From Flammeovirgaceae bacterium UBA5867 (GTDB lineage: Bacteria; Bacteroidota; Bacteroidia; Cytophagales; Cyclobacteriaceae), in assembly GCA_002432545.1 (NCBI GenBank), contig DJFR01000160.1, positions 1-10,567 on the forward strand: a DNA stretch of 10,567 nucleotides. The letters run 5' to 3'. Within the stretch, counting starts at the first letter, position 1, and every line of letters begins with the position of its first letter. This document shows positions 1 through 7,222 of this stretch, piece after piece. The position numbers and the translations under genes were made by a program. The notes under the pieces are model-generated. The model was given only the letters and a program-made list of their open reading frames with translations, searched no databases and was not told the DNA's origin.

Positions 1-1636
1 CAAGCTGCTCGAGTATATTCTGCTCCGGCTTGCCTTCTATCTTCTCCATCAGATCATTTAATGAACGGCTGATGGATTGCTCCTCCACGTTCATCTTGTG
101 ACCAAACTGCTTGGCAAACACTGAGAAGTCTTTAACTTTATCCGGATCAGGGAAGTCGTGTATACGGTATACAAATGTATTCTTCTCTTTACCTTTCTTG
201 TAGTTATATACGAAGGTGGCCACCTGCTTATTCGCCAGCAGCATAAACTCTTCAATAAGTTTATGCGCGTCTTTTCTAACCTTGGGTATAACCGCCAGCG
301 GTTTACCTTTCTCATCCAGCTTGAATTTTACTTCTGTGGTTTCAAAGTTAACGGCACCTTTGTTAAATCTTTCTTTACGAAGTTTCTTGGCGAGTGTATT
401 CAGTGTGATGAGCTCGTGTGCATAATCACCTTTACCACTTTCTAATACTTCCTGTGCTTCTTCATAGGTAAAGCGTCTGTCAGAATGAATGATTGTTCTT
501 CCGAACCACTCACTTTTAATTTTCGCTTTATCGTCCATTTCAAATACTGCTGCGAACGTAAGTTTATCTTCATTCGGACGAAGTGAACATAACCCGTTTG
601 ATAATCTTTCCGGAAGCATCGGTATAGTTCTGTCTACCAGGTAAACTGAAGTAGCACGATCGTACGCTTCTTTCTCCAGTTCTGATTTAAGATCTACATA
701 GTGTGTTACATCGGCAATGTGAACACCAATCTCATAATTACCATTGTCGAGTTTTCTAAATGATAGTGCATCATCAAAATCTTTTGCATCGAGCGGGTCG
801 ATCGTAAAGGTTGTGATCTCACGAAAATCTTTACGCTTCTTGATCTCTTTCTTGGTAATGCCTTCCTCTATAGCTTCGGATTCACGTTCTACGTGCTCAG
901 GAAACTTGAACGGCAATCCGAACTCCGCCATGATTGAGTGTATCTCCGCTTCATTCTCTCCGGCTTTACCGAGTACATCTACAACTTTCGCTTCGGGTTT
1001 ACGATCATGCTCGGCCCACGAGGTAACTTCTATAATTACCTTATCGCCATTGCGTGCATTGTTAATATTCTCAGGGTATACAAAAAAATCCTGGTGCATT
1101 TTGCGATAATCAGGCACTACAAAAGCAAAGTTTTTGGATAGCTCAATCTTGCCTACATAGCGTGTACGATTACGCTTGAGTACTTCGGTGATCTTTCCTT
1201 CCGGATGATCACCATGTCGTGTCGGTAATATCTCCAGCTTTACTGTATCACCATCCACAGCAGATGCCATGTCGCGAGCCTTTATATATACATCCTGCTT
1301 TTCGCCACCGAGGCGAACGTAAGCAAAGCGCGAGCTTACATGGTCTACAATACCGGTTAACTCTTCGCGTTCACGATTGGTTATATAGCTTCCGTTGCTT
1401 AACTCTTTAATACGCTCATCGTCTGCTAACTGATAGATCAGGTGCGTTGCCTGTTTTATATCCTCACGTTTCTTAAGTCCTAGTTTTTTCAATAACTGCT
1501 TCATGCTATAGGCTCTGCCCGGAGCAGTGTCTAACAGTTGTAAAATAGCACCTTGCCAGACACTCTTTAATGATTTGCCTTTAAGTGCCTTGCTTTTGGT
1601 CTTCTTGGGTTTCGATTCTTTTTTCTTCTTGCTCAT
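1..1636 (-). CDS. rnr: Ribonuclease R, 3'-5' exoribonuclease (partial, C-terminus off the left edge)
   Basis: RNase II/R family exoribonuclease that degrades RNA processively from the 3' end in the cytoplasm, including structured RNA. The frame stays open from the ATG at 1636 to the window edge, giving 545 residues. The N-terminus is very Lys-rich (about residues 2-24), followed by a winged-helix-like segment (about 25-85) and cold-shock/OB-type segments (about 90-250). The RNB catalytic domain begins near 270 with I-D-P-L-D-A-K-D-F-D-D-A at 279-290. Asp280, Asp286, Asp288 and Asp289 match the four metal-binding aspartates of the family. The segment HIADVTHYVD (306-315) follows, and EEFMLLAN and YRIHDFPDP lie further on, as in RNase R. 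The rest of RNB and the S1 domain are outside the window. The N-terminal OB region argues for RNase R rather than a shorter RNase II. It is divergent from tpx. Confidence 0.95.
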   Translation of the reverse strand, partial: MSKKKKESKPKKTKSKALKGKSLKSVWQGAILQLLDTAPGRAYSMKQLLKKLGLKKREDIKQATHLIYQLADDERIKELSNGSYITNREREELTGIVDHVSSRFAYVRLGGEKQDVYIKARDMASAVDGDTVKLEILPTRHGDHPEGKITEVLKRNRTRYVGKIELSKNFAFVVPDYRKMHQDFFVYPENINNARNGDKVIIEVTSWAEHDRKPEAKVVDVLGKAGENEAEIHSIMAEFGLPFKFPEHVERESEAIEEGITKKEIKKRKDFREITTFTIDPLDAKDFDDALSFRKLDNGNYEIGVHIADVTHYVDLKSELEKEAYDRATSVYLVDRTIPMLPERLSNGLCSLRPNEDKLTFAAVFEMDDKAKIKSEWFGRTIIHSDRRFTYEEAQEVLESGKGDYAHELITLNTLAKKLRKERFNKGAVNFETTEVKFKLDEKGKPLAVIPKVRKDAHKLIEEFMLLANKQVATFVYNYKKGKEKNTFVYRIHDFPDPDKVKDFSVFAKQFGHKMNVEEQSISRSLNDLMEKIEGKPEQNILEQL

Positions 1637-1760
1637 GCGAGCGGGTTTTTAATTAACTAAACTAAATATGATTTGCTTCTAAATATCAGCAATTCATATC
1701 ATTCTACATTCATACGATGCTGCTAATCAAAATAAAATTATGCCATAACAAGAACATAAT

Positions 1761-1768
1761 TAATTTTG
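1761..1768 (+). promoter_or_regulatory. Candidate Bacteroidota -7 box for tpx
   Basis: TAATTTTG matches the Bacteroidota primary-sigma -7 consensus TAnnTTTG at every fixed base. It lies 52 bp before the tpx ATG, implying a leader of roughly 45 nt. The expected -33 TTG about 19-22 bp upstream is weak (TTATG near 1738-1742), so the call rests on the -7 box and its position in the divergent gap. Confidence 0.5.
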
Positions 1769-1772
1769 AGTG

Positions 1773-1787
1773 CAGGCATTTTGCCTG
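1773..1787 (+). repeat. Inverted repeat in the tpx leader
   Basis: CAGGCA (1773-1778) and TGCCTG (1782-1787) are perfect 6-bp arms around a TTT spacer, just after the candidate -7 box and near the expected transcription start. It could be a small leader hairpin or an operator. No T-tract follows, so it is not a terminator. Confidence 0.4.
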
Positions 1788-1820
1788 GTATCCCTAAATT
1801 TTAACATTTAAGTATTACTC

Positions 1821-2321
1821 ATGGCACAAACAAAACTTGGCGAAGCTGTTGTTAACACTACTGGAAATTTACCGGCTGTAGGTTCTGCTGCTCCGGACTT
1901 TACACTATCAGGTATTGACCTGAAGGAGTATTCCCTGAAAGACTATGCAGGTAAAAATATAGTGCTGAATATTTTTCCCAGCATAGACACGGGTGTATGC
2001 GCTACTTCTGTGCGTACATTCAACAAGCTCGCTGCAGAAAAATCTGATACGGTAATTCTCTGCATCTCGAAAGATTTACCCTTTGCCTTTAAACGCTTTT
2101 GCGCTGCAGAAGGTATTGACCAGGTTGTAAGTCTCTCGGACTTCCGTAACAAGGGCTTCTCCAAAAATTACGGTGTTGAAATGATTGATGGCGGACTGGC
2201 CGGACTTCACGCCCGGTGTGTAGTGGTTATCGACAAGCAAGGTAAAGTTAAATATACCGAGGTCGTTCCAACGATTGGTCAGGAACCAAATTATGACGCT
2301 GCCTTAAACGCTATTGGCTAA
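1821..2321 (+). CDS. tpx: Thiol peroxidase Tpx (atypical 2-Cys peroxiredoxin)
   Basis: Reduces hydrogen peroxide and organic hydroperoxides using thioredoxin as electron donor; the bacterial family is usually about 165-168 residues, and this protein has 166. The peroxidatic site is the P-S-I-D-T-G-V-C segment at 53-60, with Thr57 and Cys60. Cys94 in R-F-C-A-A-E-G is at the resolving-cysteine position, and Cys81 matches the extra cysteine of E. coli Tpx. HARC (about 131-134) supplies the conserved Arg, and the C-terminus has the usual E-P-N-Y-D-A-A-L pattern. There is no signal peptide, as expected for this phylum where Tpx is cytosolic by sequence. The ATG at 1821 gives the normal N-terminus. 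A candidate -7 box lies upstream and a long stem-loop begins 8 bp after the stop, so the gene is probably monocistronic. Confidence 0.96.
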   Translation: MAQTKLGEAVVNTTGNLPAVGSAAPDFTLSGIDLKEYSLKDYAGKNIVLNIFPSIDTGVCATSVRTFNKLAAEKSDTVILCISKDLPFAFKRFCAAEGIDQVVSLSDFRNKGFSKNYGVEMIDGGLAGLHARCVVVIDKQGKVKYTEVVPTIGQEPNYDAALNAIG

Positions 2322-2329
2322 ACCTATCC

Positions 2330-2371
2330 GTTATCTGTTAAATGTGGCACAAACTATGTTTAACAGATAAC
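2330..2371 (+). terminator. Long stem-loop at the 3' end of tpx (terminator-like, no U-tract)
   Basis: The 13-bp arms GTTATCTGTTAAA (2330-2342) and TTTAACAGATAAC (2359-2371) are perfectly complementary. On the plus strand the stem extends inward by five more pairs (2343-2347 with 2354-2358), three of them G-U wobbles, leaving the loop CACAAA (2348-2353). It begins 8 bp after the tpx stop. No T-run follows (next bases are TCTAAACG), so it is not a textbook intrinsic terminator. It may end or protect the tpx mRNA. Confidence 0.6.
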
Positions 2372-2429
2372 TCTAAACGAGCCGCACCTTCATTCTGTGC
2401 GTAAAAAATATTTATAACATCTTCTTAAC

Positions 2430-2903
2430 ATGAAACACAACACACGTGCGTCTTCAATAGTTCGGCTGAGTATTATTTTTTTTACTCTTACCCTCCTTTA
2501 TGGATGTAATACCGAGTATGAAGAAGTAAAACTACGCCAGATAAGAGATGTTGTGGTTGATGCTAACACCGAACCGCGCCTGCGCGCCACAGCTATCTTC
2601 TTCAACCCCAACAACAAGCAGGGTAAGTTGAGAAAGATTGATGTAGATATATATGTAAATGGCAAGAAGGCGGGTAAGATCGATCAGAAACTGAAAACAG
2701 TTATACCGGCCAACGGAGAATTTACCGTACCACTGGAGGTGGAACTTGCCATGAAGGAGCTTGGATTTTTCGATACGCTACTGGGCGTATTAGGCGGAAA
2801 AAAGTTTGAAGTACGCTATGAGGGTTCCCTCAAACTTACCTATCACGGTATACCCTTCCGTGTACCTGTAAAGTATAAAGATGAAGTACGGGTTCGTTTC
2901 TGA
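2430..2903 (+). CDS. LEA type 2 family lipoprotein
   Basis: Small predicted lipoprotein of 157 residues. A lipoprotein signal peptide covers residues 1-25 (hydrophobic core about 13-24) and ends in the lipobox L-L-Y-G-C, with Cys26 as the lipidated residue. The mature part resembles the LEA-2/WHy immunoglobulin-like beta-sandwich domain: T-A-I-F-F-N-P-N-N near 54-62, then K-I-D-V-D-I-Y-V-N-G-K-K-A-G, then V-I-P-A-N-G-E-F-T-V-P-L, the usual strand-NPN-strand pattern. Related proteins in plants are linked to desiccation stress; the bacterial role is not established, and the gene has no recognised symbol. The ATG at 2430 gives a proper signal peptide. It follows tpx by 108 bp but the intervening stem-loop suggests separate or attenuated transcription. 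It converges with proC, 25 bp away. Confidence 0.82.
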   Translation: MKHNTRASSIVRLSIIFFTLTLLYGCNTEYEEVKLRQIRDVVVDANTEPRLRATAIFFNPNNKQGKLRKIDVDIYVNGKKAGKIDQKLKTVIPANGEFTVPLEVELAMKELGFFDTLLGVLGGKKFEVRYEGSLKLTYHGIPFRVPVKYKDEVRVRF

Positions 2904-2911
2904 CAACGGCT

Positions 2912-2935
2912 CTCCTTACTTCTAAGAGTTATTTT
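2912..2935 (+). terminator. Weak candidate terminator between the lipoprotein and proC
   Basis: CTC-(C)-TTA at 2912-2918 can pair with TAAGAG at 2923-2928 around the loop CTTC, with one bulged C, and is followed by TTATTTT. The stem is short and AT-rich and overlaps the proC stop, so it is only a modest candidate for ending the plus-strand transcript in this convergent junction. Confidence 0.3.
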
Positions 2936-3726
2936 ACAATTTTATCATACGAAGCACCAATCCCTTTTATAAGTGATGAGCTGAAGCCCTGGTGTTCCAT
3001 CTCGTTCAGACCTACAATCGTGCAGCCTTTTGGCGTTGTTACTTTGTCGATCTCTGCTTCCGGATGGCGACCAAGTTTCAATAAAAGTTCGGCAGCTCCT
3101 TTTACCGTTTGAGCGGCAATCAGGTTTGCTGTTTTGGCATCGAAACCAATTTCAATACCGCCTTGTGTTGATGCGCGAATGAAACGCAACGCATAGGCTA
3201 TACCACAGGCACCCAATACAGTTGCAGCGTCCATCAGTTTTTCATCTATAGCGATGGTGATGCCAAGCTGATCGAAAAGATCGGTAACATATTTTATCTG
3301 TGCATCGCTCGCTCCCTGGTAGCAAAGGCATGTAACAGATTCCTGGATCGCTATAGCTGTGTTAGGCATCGCACGAAATATAGGAACACCGTGATCAACA
3401 ATCGCAGCCAGATCTTTCAGAAATATACCGGTAACCACGCTGATGATGATATGACGTGACGGATCAAAATTCTGTCGCAGCCCTTCCAGTACTTCCTTTA
3501 CATTATAGGGCTTTAGCGCTACTATAATTACTTCACTGCTTTGTATCGCTTTTTGATTGTCGCTGGTAACATTAACACCCAATGCTTCGAGCGGTTGGAG
3601 CGCTGCTACATTTCTGCGTGTAACCGTAATCTGCTGCGGAGCAACAAACTGGCTCTTAATCAATCCTTCTGCTATGGCTGCTCCTAAATTTCCTCCGCCA
3701 ATAATGGCAATTTTTGCATTCTTCAT
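2929..3726 (-). CDS. proC: Pyrroline-5-carboxylate reductase
   Basis: Catalyses the last step of proline synthesis, NAD(P)H-dependent reduction of 1-pyrroline-5-carboxylate to L-proline, in the cytoplasm. The 265 residues match the usual 260-280. The N-terminal Rossmann domain opens with IAIIGGGNLG (glycine-rich loop at 10-15), and LKP (71-73) and RAMPNTA (118-124) are typical of the family. The C-terminal domain has GACGIAYAL (172-180), standing for the common G-S-G-P-A-Y, and the signature region V-T-T-P-K-G-C-T (229-236), standing for the common T-S-P-G-G-T-T. The spacing is intact, so I take these as lineage variants rather than loss of function. The ATG at 3726 sits directly before the first beta strand. 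No other proline-synthesis gene is nearby. Confidence 0.93.
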   Translation of the reverse strand: MKNAKIAIIGGGNLGAAIAEGLIKSQFVAPQQITVTRRNVAALQPLEALGVNVTSDNQKAIQSSEVIIVALKPYNVKEVLEGLRQNFDPSRHIIISVVTGIFLKDLAAIVDHGVPIFRAMPNTAIAIQESVTCLCYQGASDAQIKYVTDLFDQLGITIAIDEKLMDAATVLGACGIAYALRFIRASTQGGIEIGFDAKTANLIAAQTVKGAAELLLKLGRHPEAEIDKVTTPKGCTIVGLNEMEHQGFSSSLIKGIGASYDKIVK

Positions 3727-3822
3727 AATAACATCTGATTAGACGTGCGTGTGAAAATAGAAACACTTTCAACCACTTCCGATCACAGGCCTGAAGAATT
3801 ACAAAATATTTAAAGGGCTTAC

Positions 3823-3853
3823 TTTTGTTCGGTAGTATATATGCCGAACAGGA
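3823..3853. repeat. Intergenic inverted repeat upstream of proC
   Basis: TGTTCGG (3826-3832) and CCGAACA (3844-3850) are perfect 7-bp arms with an 11-base spacer. On the plus strand G-U and A-U pairs extend it to 3823-3834 with 3842-3853. It lies 34 bp after the stop of the minus-strand lipoprotein gene, in the 161-bp gap before proC. On the minus strand it is followed by AAAA, so it is not an intrinsic terminator for that gene. A TACTTTTG match to the -7 consensus on the plus strand (3820-3827) overlaps it but has no gene to serve. Confidence 0.4.
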
Positions 3854-3887
3854 ATTGATTCACGAAATATTATAGGGCAGGTATACT

Positions 3888-4610
3888 TCAATAGGAAGAG
3901 CTGAACACAACACTCACATTGGTATAGTAGATAACTGTTGTTCCTCTATAGCCAGAGTCGGTTCCAACCAGTAGCCATAACTCACCTTTATCGTTGCTTC
4001 GCGCTACAAATGGAAGGTAACTGTCGGCATTGGTTCTTGTCACCAATGTAAAATTAGTAATGTTGACACCGCCTGCTATATTTCCCAGTACGATGGTATT
4101 CTCGCCACGATCGAGTTGCTTTCCTTTATCAACGTTGAGTACGTAAGAGTTTTGCTCTATAATTTTTTGAGGTTCAACAGCGGAAGCGCCTGCCTTGAGA
4201 AAAACACTTTCACCTGGCGATCCACCATCCGTAGAAGAGCCCGAAGGAGCATTGGTTGCAAACTGAACCTGGAAAACAAGATTATAATCAGTATTGGGAT
4301 GAAGGCCGGTAACTTTCTTTTTGATGAACATAAAAAGATCGTCACTCAGGTTTGTACCCGATAGCATAATTGCTTTTTTCGAACCGAGGTTGGCAGGCAA
4401 TTCAGTATAACTGTGCTGCAGGTCGAACTTCAACGAGTCTTCACGTGTTGCGGGGTAATCAGAAAAATCAACTCTCCACTCATACATCGATTTGCTGAAG
4501 TCTGAAACATCCGAAAAAACATAAAGATCGCTTTGAGCAGTTTCACTGTTGAGACTGCATCCTGCACATATACTCCACACTAATGCGCTGAGAATCACCC
4601 GGCACTTCAT
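3888..4610 (-). CDS. Conserved lipoprotein of unknown function
   Basis: Predicted lipoprotein of 240 residues with a short signal peptide ending at I-C-A-G-C and Cys18 as the lipidated residue; Cys at -3 makes the lipobox slightly unusual. The mature part has no transmembrane segment and reads as beta-rich. Strong-looking motifs are S-G-T-N-L-S-D-D-L-F-M-F near 84-95, V-T-G-L-H-P-N-T-D-Y (100-109), ATNAPSG (118-124), GSPGESVFLKAGAS (130-143), and LWLLVGTDSGYRGTT (211-225). The G-L-x-P-N-T-x-Y segment recalls beta-sandwich binding modules. I believe I have seen this motif set in uncharacterised proteins of Bacteroidota and some other phyla, but I know no assigned function and give none. The ATG at 4610 is the only start giving a signal peptide. 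It is divergent from the GAF gene. Confidence 0.75.
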   Translation of the reverse strand: MKCRVILSALVWSICAGCSLNSETAQSDLYVFSDVSDFSKSMYEWRVDFSDYPATREDSLKFDLQHSYTELPANLGSKKAIMLSGTNLSDDLFMFIKKKVTGLHPNTDYNLVFQVQFATNAPSGSSTDGGSPGESVFLKAGASAVEPQKIIEQNSYVLNVDKGKQLDRGENTIVLGNIAGGVNITNFTLVTRTNADSYLPFVARSNDKGELWLLVGTDSGYRGTTVIYYTNVSVVFSSSY

Positions 4611-4728
4611 TCTGATTTCATTTTTCGGTTAGACACTTCAACTGCGGGGCGGGTTGTAATGTCTGGTAAAATTAAACCTCGTCAGCATTACCCGCATGTA
4701 AAGGTGGTTCACCCAGATAATTTAACAT

Positions 4729-4760
4729 TTTAGACTAAAAAATCCGCATTTCCGTCTAAA
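4729..4760. repeat. Inverted repeat in the promoter region of the GAF gene
   Basis: TTTAGAC (4729-4735) and GTCTAAA (4754-4760) are perfect 7-bp arms with an 18-base spacer. The right arm overlaps a near -7 box (TAAATTTA, 4757-4764). The position fits a regulator-binding site for the plus-strand gene, but the arms are short and partly AT-rich. Confidence 0.3.
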
Positions 4761-4764
4761 TTTA
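4757..4764 (+). promoter_or_regulatory. Possible -7 box for the GAF-domain gene
   Basis: TAAATTTA matches TAnnTTTG except at the last base and lies 55 bp before the preferred ATG at 4812. I see no -33 TTG at the right distance, so this is a tentative call. Confidence 0.25.
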
Positions 4765-4811
4765 GTGAACCCTGGCTGCTATACCTCGTATTGTACCACA
4801 AGCCACCATCT

Positions 4812-7184
4812 ATGCAAAATACCACTACTATATTTCCCTTCAAGTCTTTTCTGAACTTCCGCCAGCTGGTGGAACATTGGGAGCAGCGTATCCGCGAGGG
4901 GCAACTGCCTGAATTTGCTCCGTTCATTCAAAACTATATTGATAACGCACCCGAGTTGAAACAACCAATTGAAGATGAAGTGGTGCTTGCCAAACATAAA
5001 TCCTTTATTGATTTTCTGATGTCGGCCGTAATACCAATGGCCAGTGGCAATACTGAACTGATCGTTGCATTACAACCTTTCCGATTCAAATCGTTATACA
5101 GCACGGCTGCTTTCGACAGAAATATATCTTTTGACACGTTTGAGCAACAGGCACATGCTAACGTGCCGGGTGGAAAAATTACGCTTGGCAAAACCATTCG
5201 CGCCTGCCTGATGATACTGGAAAAGTATCAAAGTTTTGGTGTGATAGCGGAGAACCCAAGACCGGTATTGGTAACATTGCGTGATCCGACCAGCGGACTT
5301 GATAAAGTATATCGCATTGAGATCAACCATCAGTTCTGCGATGTAATTGCCAAAACAGAATATAAACCCATTGAAAAACATGTTATCAAATTCTTAATGG
5401 AGAAGTTGTATGATGTTGATCTCTGGTTACAATATATACATCCGGAAGATTTCGAGTTCCATGGTTTATTCATCATGCGACTGATTGATGTTACCGAACA
5501 GGAAATGCTTTCGTCTATCAAATACGATCTGCTGGAACGCAACGCTGTTACCCGCAACGAGAGTTTCATACAGATACAACACAAGCTTCGTTCACTCTTT
5601 GGTATACCGGATATGCGCCTGGGTATAGCGTATCTTGATCCCAACAATAATATAGTAACGAACAGCCCGCAAGCCGATTGCTGGAGCAGTGTTACCTGTG
5701 GTGATAATGTACCTTGCCAGGATTTTACCGGCTCGGTATACGAACGCAGCTGGATGGAGAAGCGCTATGTTACAATCGAGAACCTGGAAGAGTATCCGTT
5801 CAAATCTCCTATTGAAAACTCACTGCTTAAAAATGGTATCAAAAATATTTTACTCGCACCACTGGTAGATGGCGAAGAAATTATAGGTATGCTTGAACTG
5901 GCTACACCAACGCCAGCCAAGCTGAACCATGTAAGTGCGCATAAGGTAGAAAATGTATTGCCAATGTTTACAGCTTCTGTAAAGCGCGTGAAAGAAGAAA
6001 TGTCAACCGAGGTGCGTGCGATTATACAGGAAGAGTGTACGGCCATTCACCCGACTGTTCAATGGAAATTTTTTGAAGCCGGATTAAACCTTCTTAACCG
6101 AAGACGCGCAGATGAAAAAGCAACACTGGAAGAGATCGCATTTAAAGATGTATACCCGCTGTACGGACTGGCCGATGTACGCAATTCTTCCATTGAGCGA
6201 AACATGGCGATTCAACGCGACTTGCAACAAAACCTGAAGTTTGCCAAAGACCTGCTTACCAAGATATACACTGCCCGTAAACTTCCGTTGCTTGAAGAAG
6301 CAATCTTTAAAACCGATGAACAACTTCAAAAGATAAATCGCGGACTGGCTTCGGGTGATGAAAGCAATGTACTGGACTTCCTGAAATCGGAGATCAACCC
6401 GATGATCGCTCACTTTGATGACGATGAAAGTCTGCAGCGTTCTATAGCACGCTATCGGGCAACGCTCGACCCAACGTTTGGGGTAGTGTACAAACGCAGA
6501 AAAGCGTTTGAAGAGAGCCTTGCTCTGATCAATCAAACCATCAGCGATTACCTGGATGATGCAGAGGTTGAGGCACAAAAAATGTTTCCGCATTACTTTG
6601 AGAAGTATAAAACAGACGGTGTGGAGTTCACCATATACCTGGGTAGTTCACTGGTAAAGAATCGTACATTCGATACGTTTAACCTTCGTAACTTCCGGTT
6701 GTGGCAACTGCTGGTGATGATTGAAGTGAATCGCAAGATCGAAGCACTGAAATTAAAAATGAAAACTGTGCTGGAAATAACACAGTTGATCCTGGTTCAT
6801 GATCAACCTATATCCATTCGCTTTCGTCCGGATGAAAAACAATTTGATGTGGATGGTGCTTATGATATCCGCTATGAAATTGTAAAGAAGCGGATTGACA
6901 AAGCACATATAAAAAATACCGGAGAAAGACTTACACAACCCGGCAAGCTTGCCATTGTATATAACCAGGCCAAAGTGGAAGACGAGTATAGACGCTACTT
7001 CCATTATCTGAAAGCCAAAGGTATGATTACCGGTGAAGTGGAAGAACTTGAACTGGAAGAACTACCCGGAGCAACGGGGTTGCGTGCCTTACGCATACAA
7101 ATGACCAGTGAAGAAACTTCGTTACCCGTTCTTGATAATGATAACCTGTTGAAAGATATAGAAGAAGGATTACGGGTTCATTAA
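4812..7184 (+). CDS. Large GAF-domain protein, putative sensor or scaffold
   Basis: Cytosolic protein of 790 residues with no signal peptide or membrane segment. I prefer the ATG at 4812 (MQNTTTIFPF); a TTG at 4791 in the same frame would add seven residues, and a stop at 4731 excludes a much longer form. Residues 1-240 are mixed alpha/beta and unrecognised. Residues about 245-400 read as a GAF domain, with G-I-A-Y-L-D-P-N-N-N-I-V, then N-I-L-L-A-P-L-V-D-G-E-E-I-I-G-M-L-E-L. Within it Cys290, Cys296 and Cys302 form a C-x5-C-x5-C cluster. The stretch I-Q-E-E-C-T-A-I-H-P-T-V-Q-W-K-F-F-E-A-G follows, then a long helical part (about 465-600) and a mixed C-terminal part. I see no kinase, cyclase, GGDEF or HTH output domain, so it may act by protein contact. 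A small lipoprotein gene starts 38 bp downstream and could share its transcript. Confidence 0.8.
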   Translation: MQNTTTIFPFKSFLNFRQLVEHWEQRIREGQLPEFAPFIQNYIDNAPELKQPIEDEVVLAKHKSFIDFLMSAVIPMASGNTELIVALQPFRFKSLYSTAAFDRNISFDTFEQQAHANVPGGKITLGKTIRACLMILEKYQSFGVIAENPRPVLVTLRDPTSGLDKVYRIEINHQFCDVIAKTEYKPIEKHVIKFLMEKLYDVDLWLQYIHPEDFEFHGLFIMRLIDVTEQEMLSSIKYDLLERNAVTRNESFIQIQHKLRSLFGIPDMRLGIAYLDPNNNIVTNSPQADCWSSVTCGDNVPCQDFTGSVYERSWMEKRYVTIENLEEYPFKSPIENSLLKNGIKNILLAPLVDGEEIIGMLELATPTPAKLNHVSAHKVENVLPMFTASVKRVKEEMSTEVRAIIQEECTAIHPTVQWKFFEAGLNLLNRRRADEKATLEEIAFKDVYPLYGLADVRNSSIERNMAIQRDLQQNLKFAKDLLTKIYTARKLPLLEEAIFKTDEQLQKINRGLASGDESNVLDFLKSEINPMIAHFDDDESLQRSIARYRATLDPTFGVVYKRRKAFEESLALINQTISDYLDDAEVEAQKMFPHYFEKYKTDGVEFTIYLGSSLVKNRTFDTFNLRNFRLWQLLVMIEVNRKIEALKLKMKTVLEITQLILVHDQPISIRFRPDEKQFDVDGAYDIRYEIVKKRIDKAHIKNTGERLTQPGKLAIVYNQAKVEDEYRRYFHYLKAKGMITGEVEELELEELPGATGLRALRIQMTSEETSLPVLDNDNLLKDIEEGLRVH

Positions 7185-7222
7185 CCTTTTGCTTTTTCAT
7201 TGTTCTTTGTACCTTCATTTCC

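Noticed and set aside
744..1109. Plus-strand open frame of 121 codons within rnr
   Set aside because: It lies opposite the RNase R catalytic region, whose minus-strand reading has clear family motifs; the plus frame is Ser-rich shadow sequence with no recognisable features.
4649..4695. Possible bulged stem GCGGG-TAATG with CATTA-CCCGC
   Set aside because: It needs a 3-base bulge and a 24-base loop, and nothing about its position or strand polarity supports a function.
4791..4811. TTG start at 4791 for the GAF gene
   Set aside because: It adds only MYHKPPS; the ATG at 4812 is the commoner start type and neither has a ribosome-binding site that would favour the TTG.
6084..6593. Minus-strand open frame of 169 codons inside the GAF gene
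   Set aside because: The plus-strand frame continues uninterrupted through this region with coherent protein sequence; the antisense frame has no start context or family resemblance.
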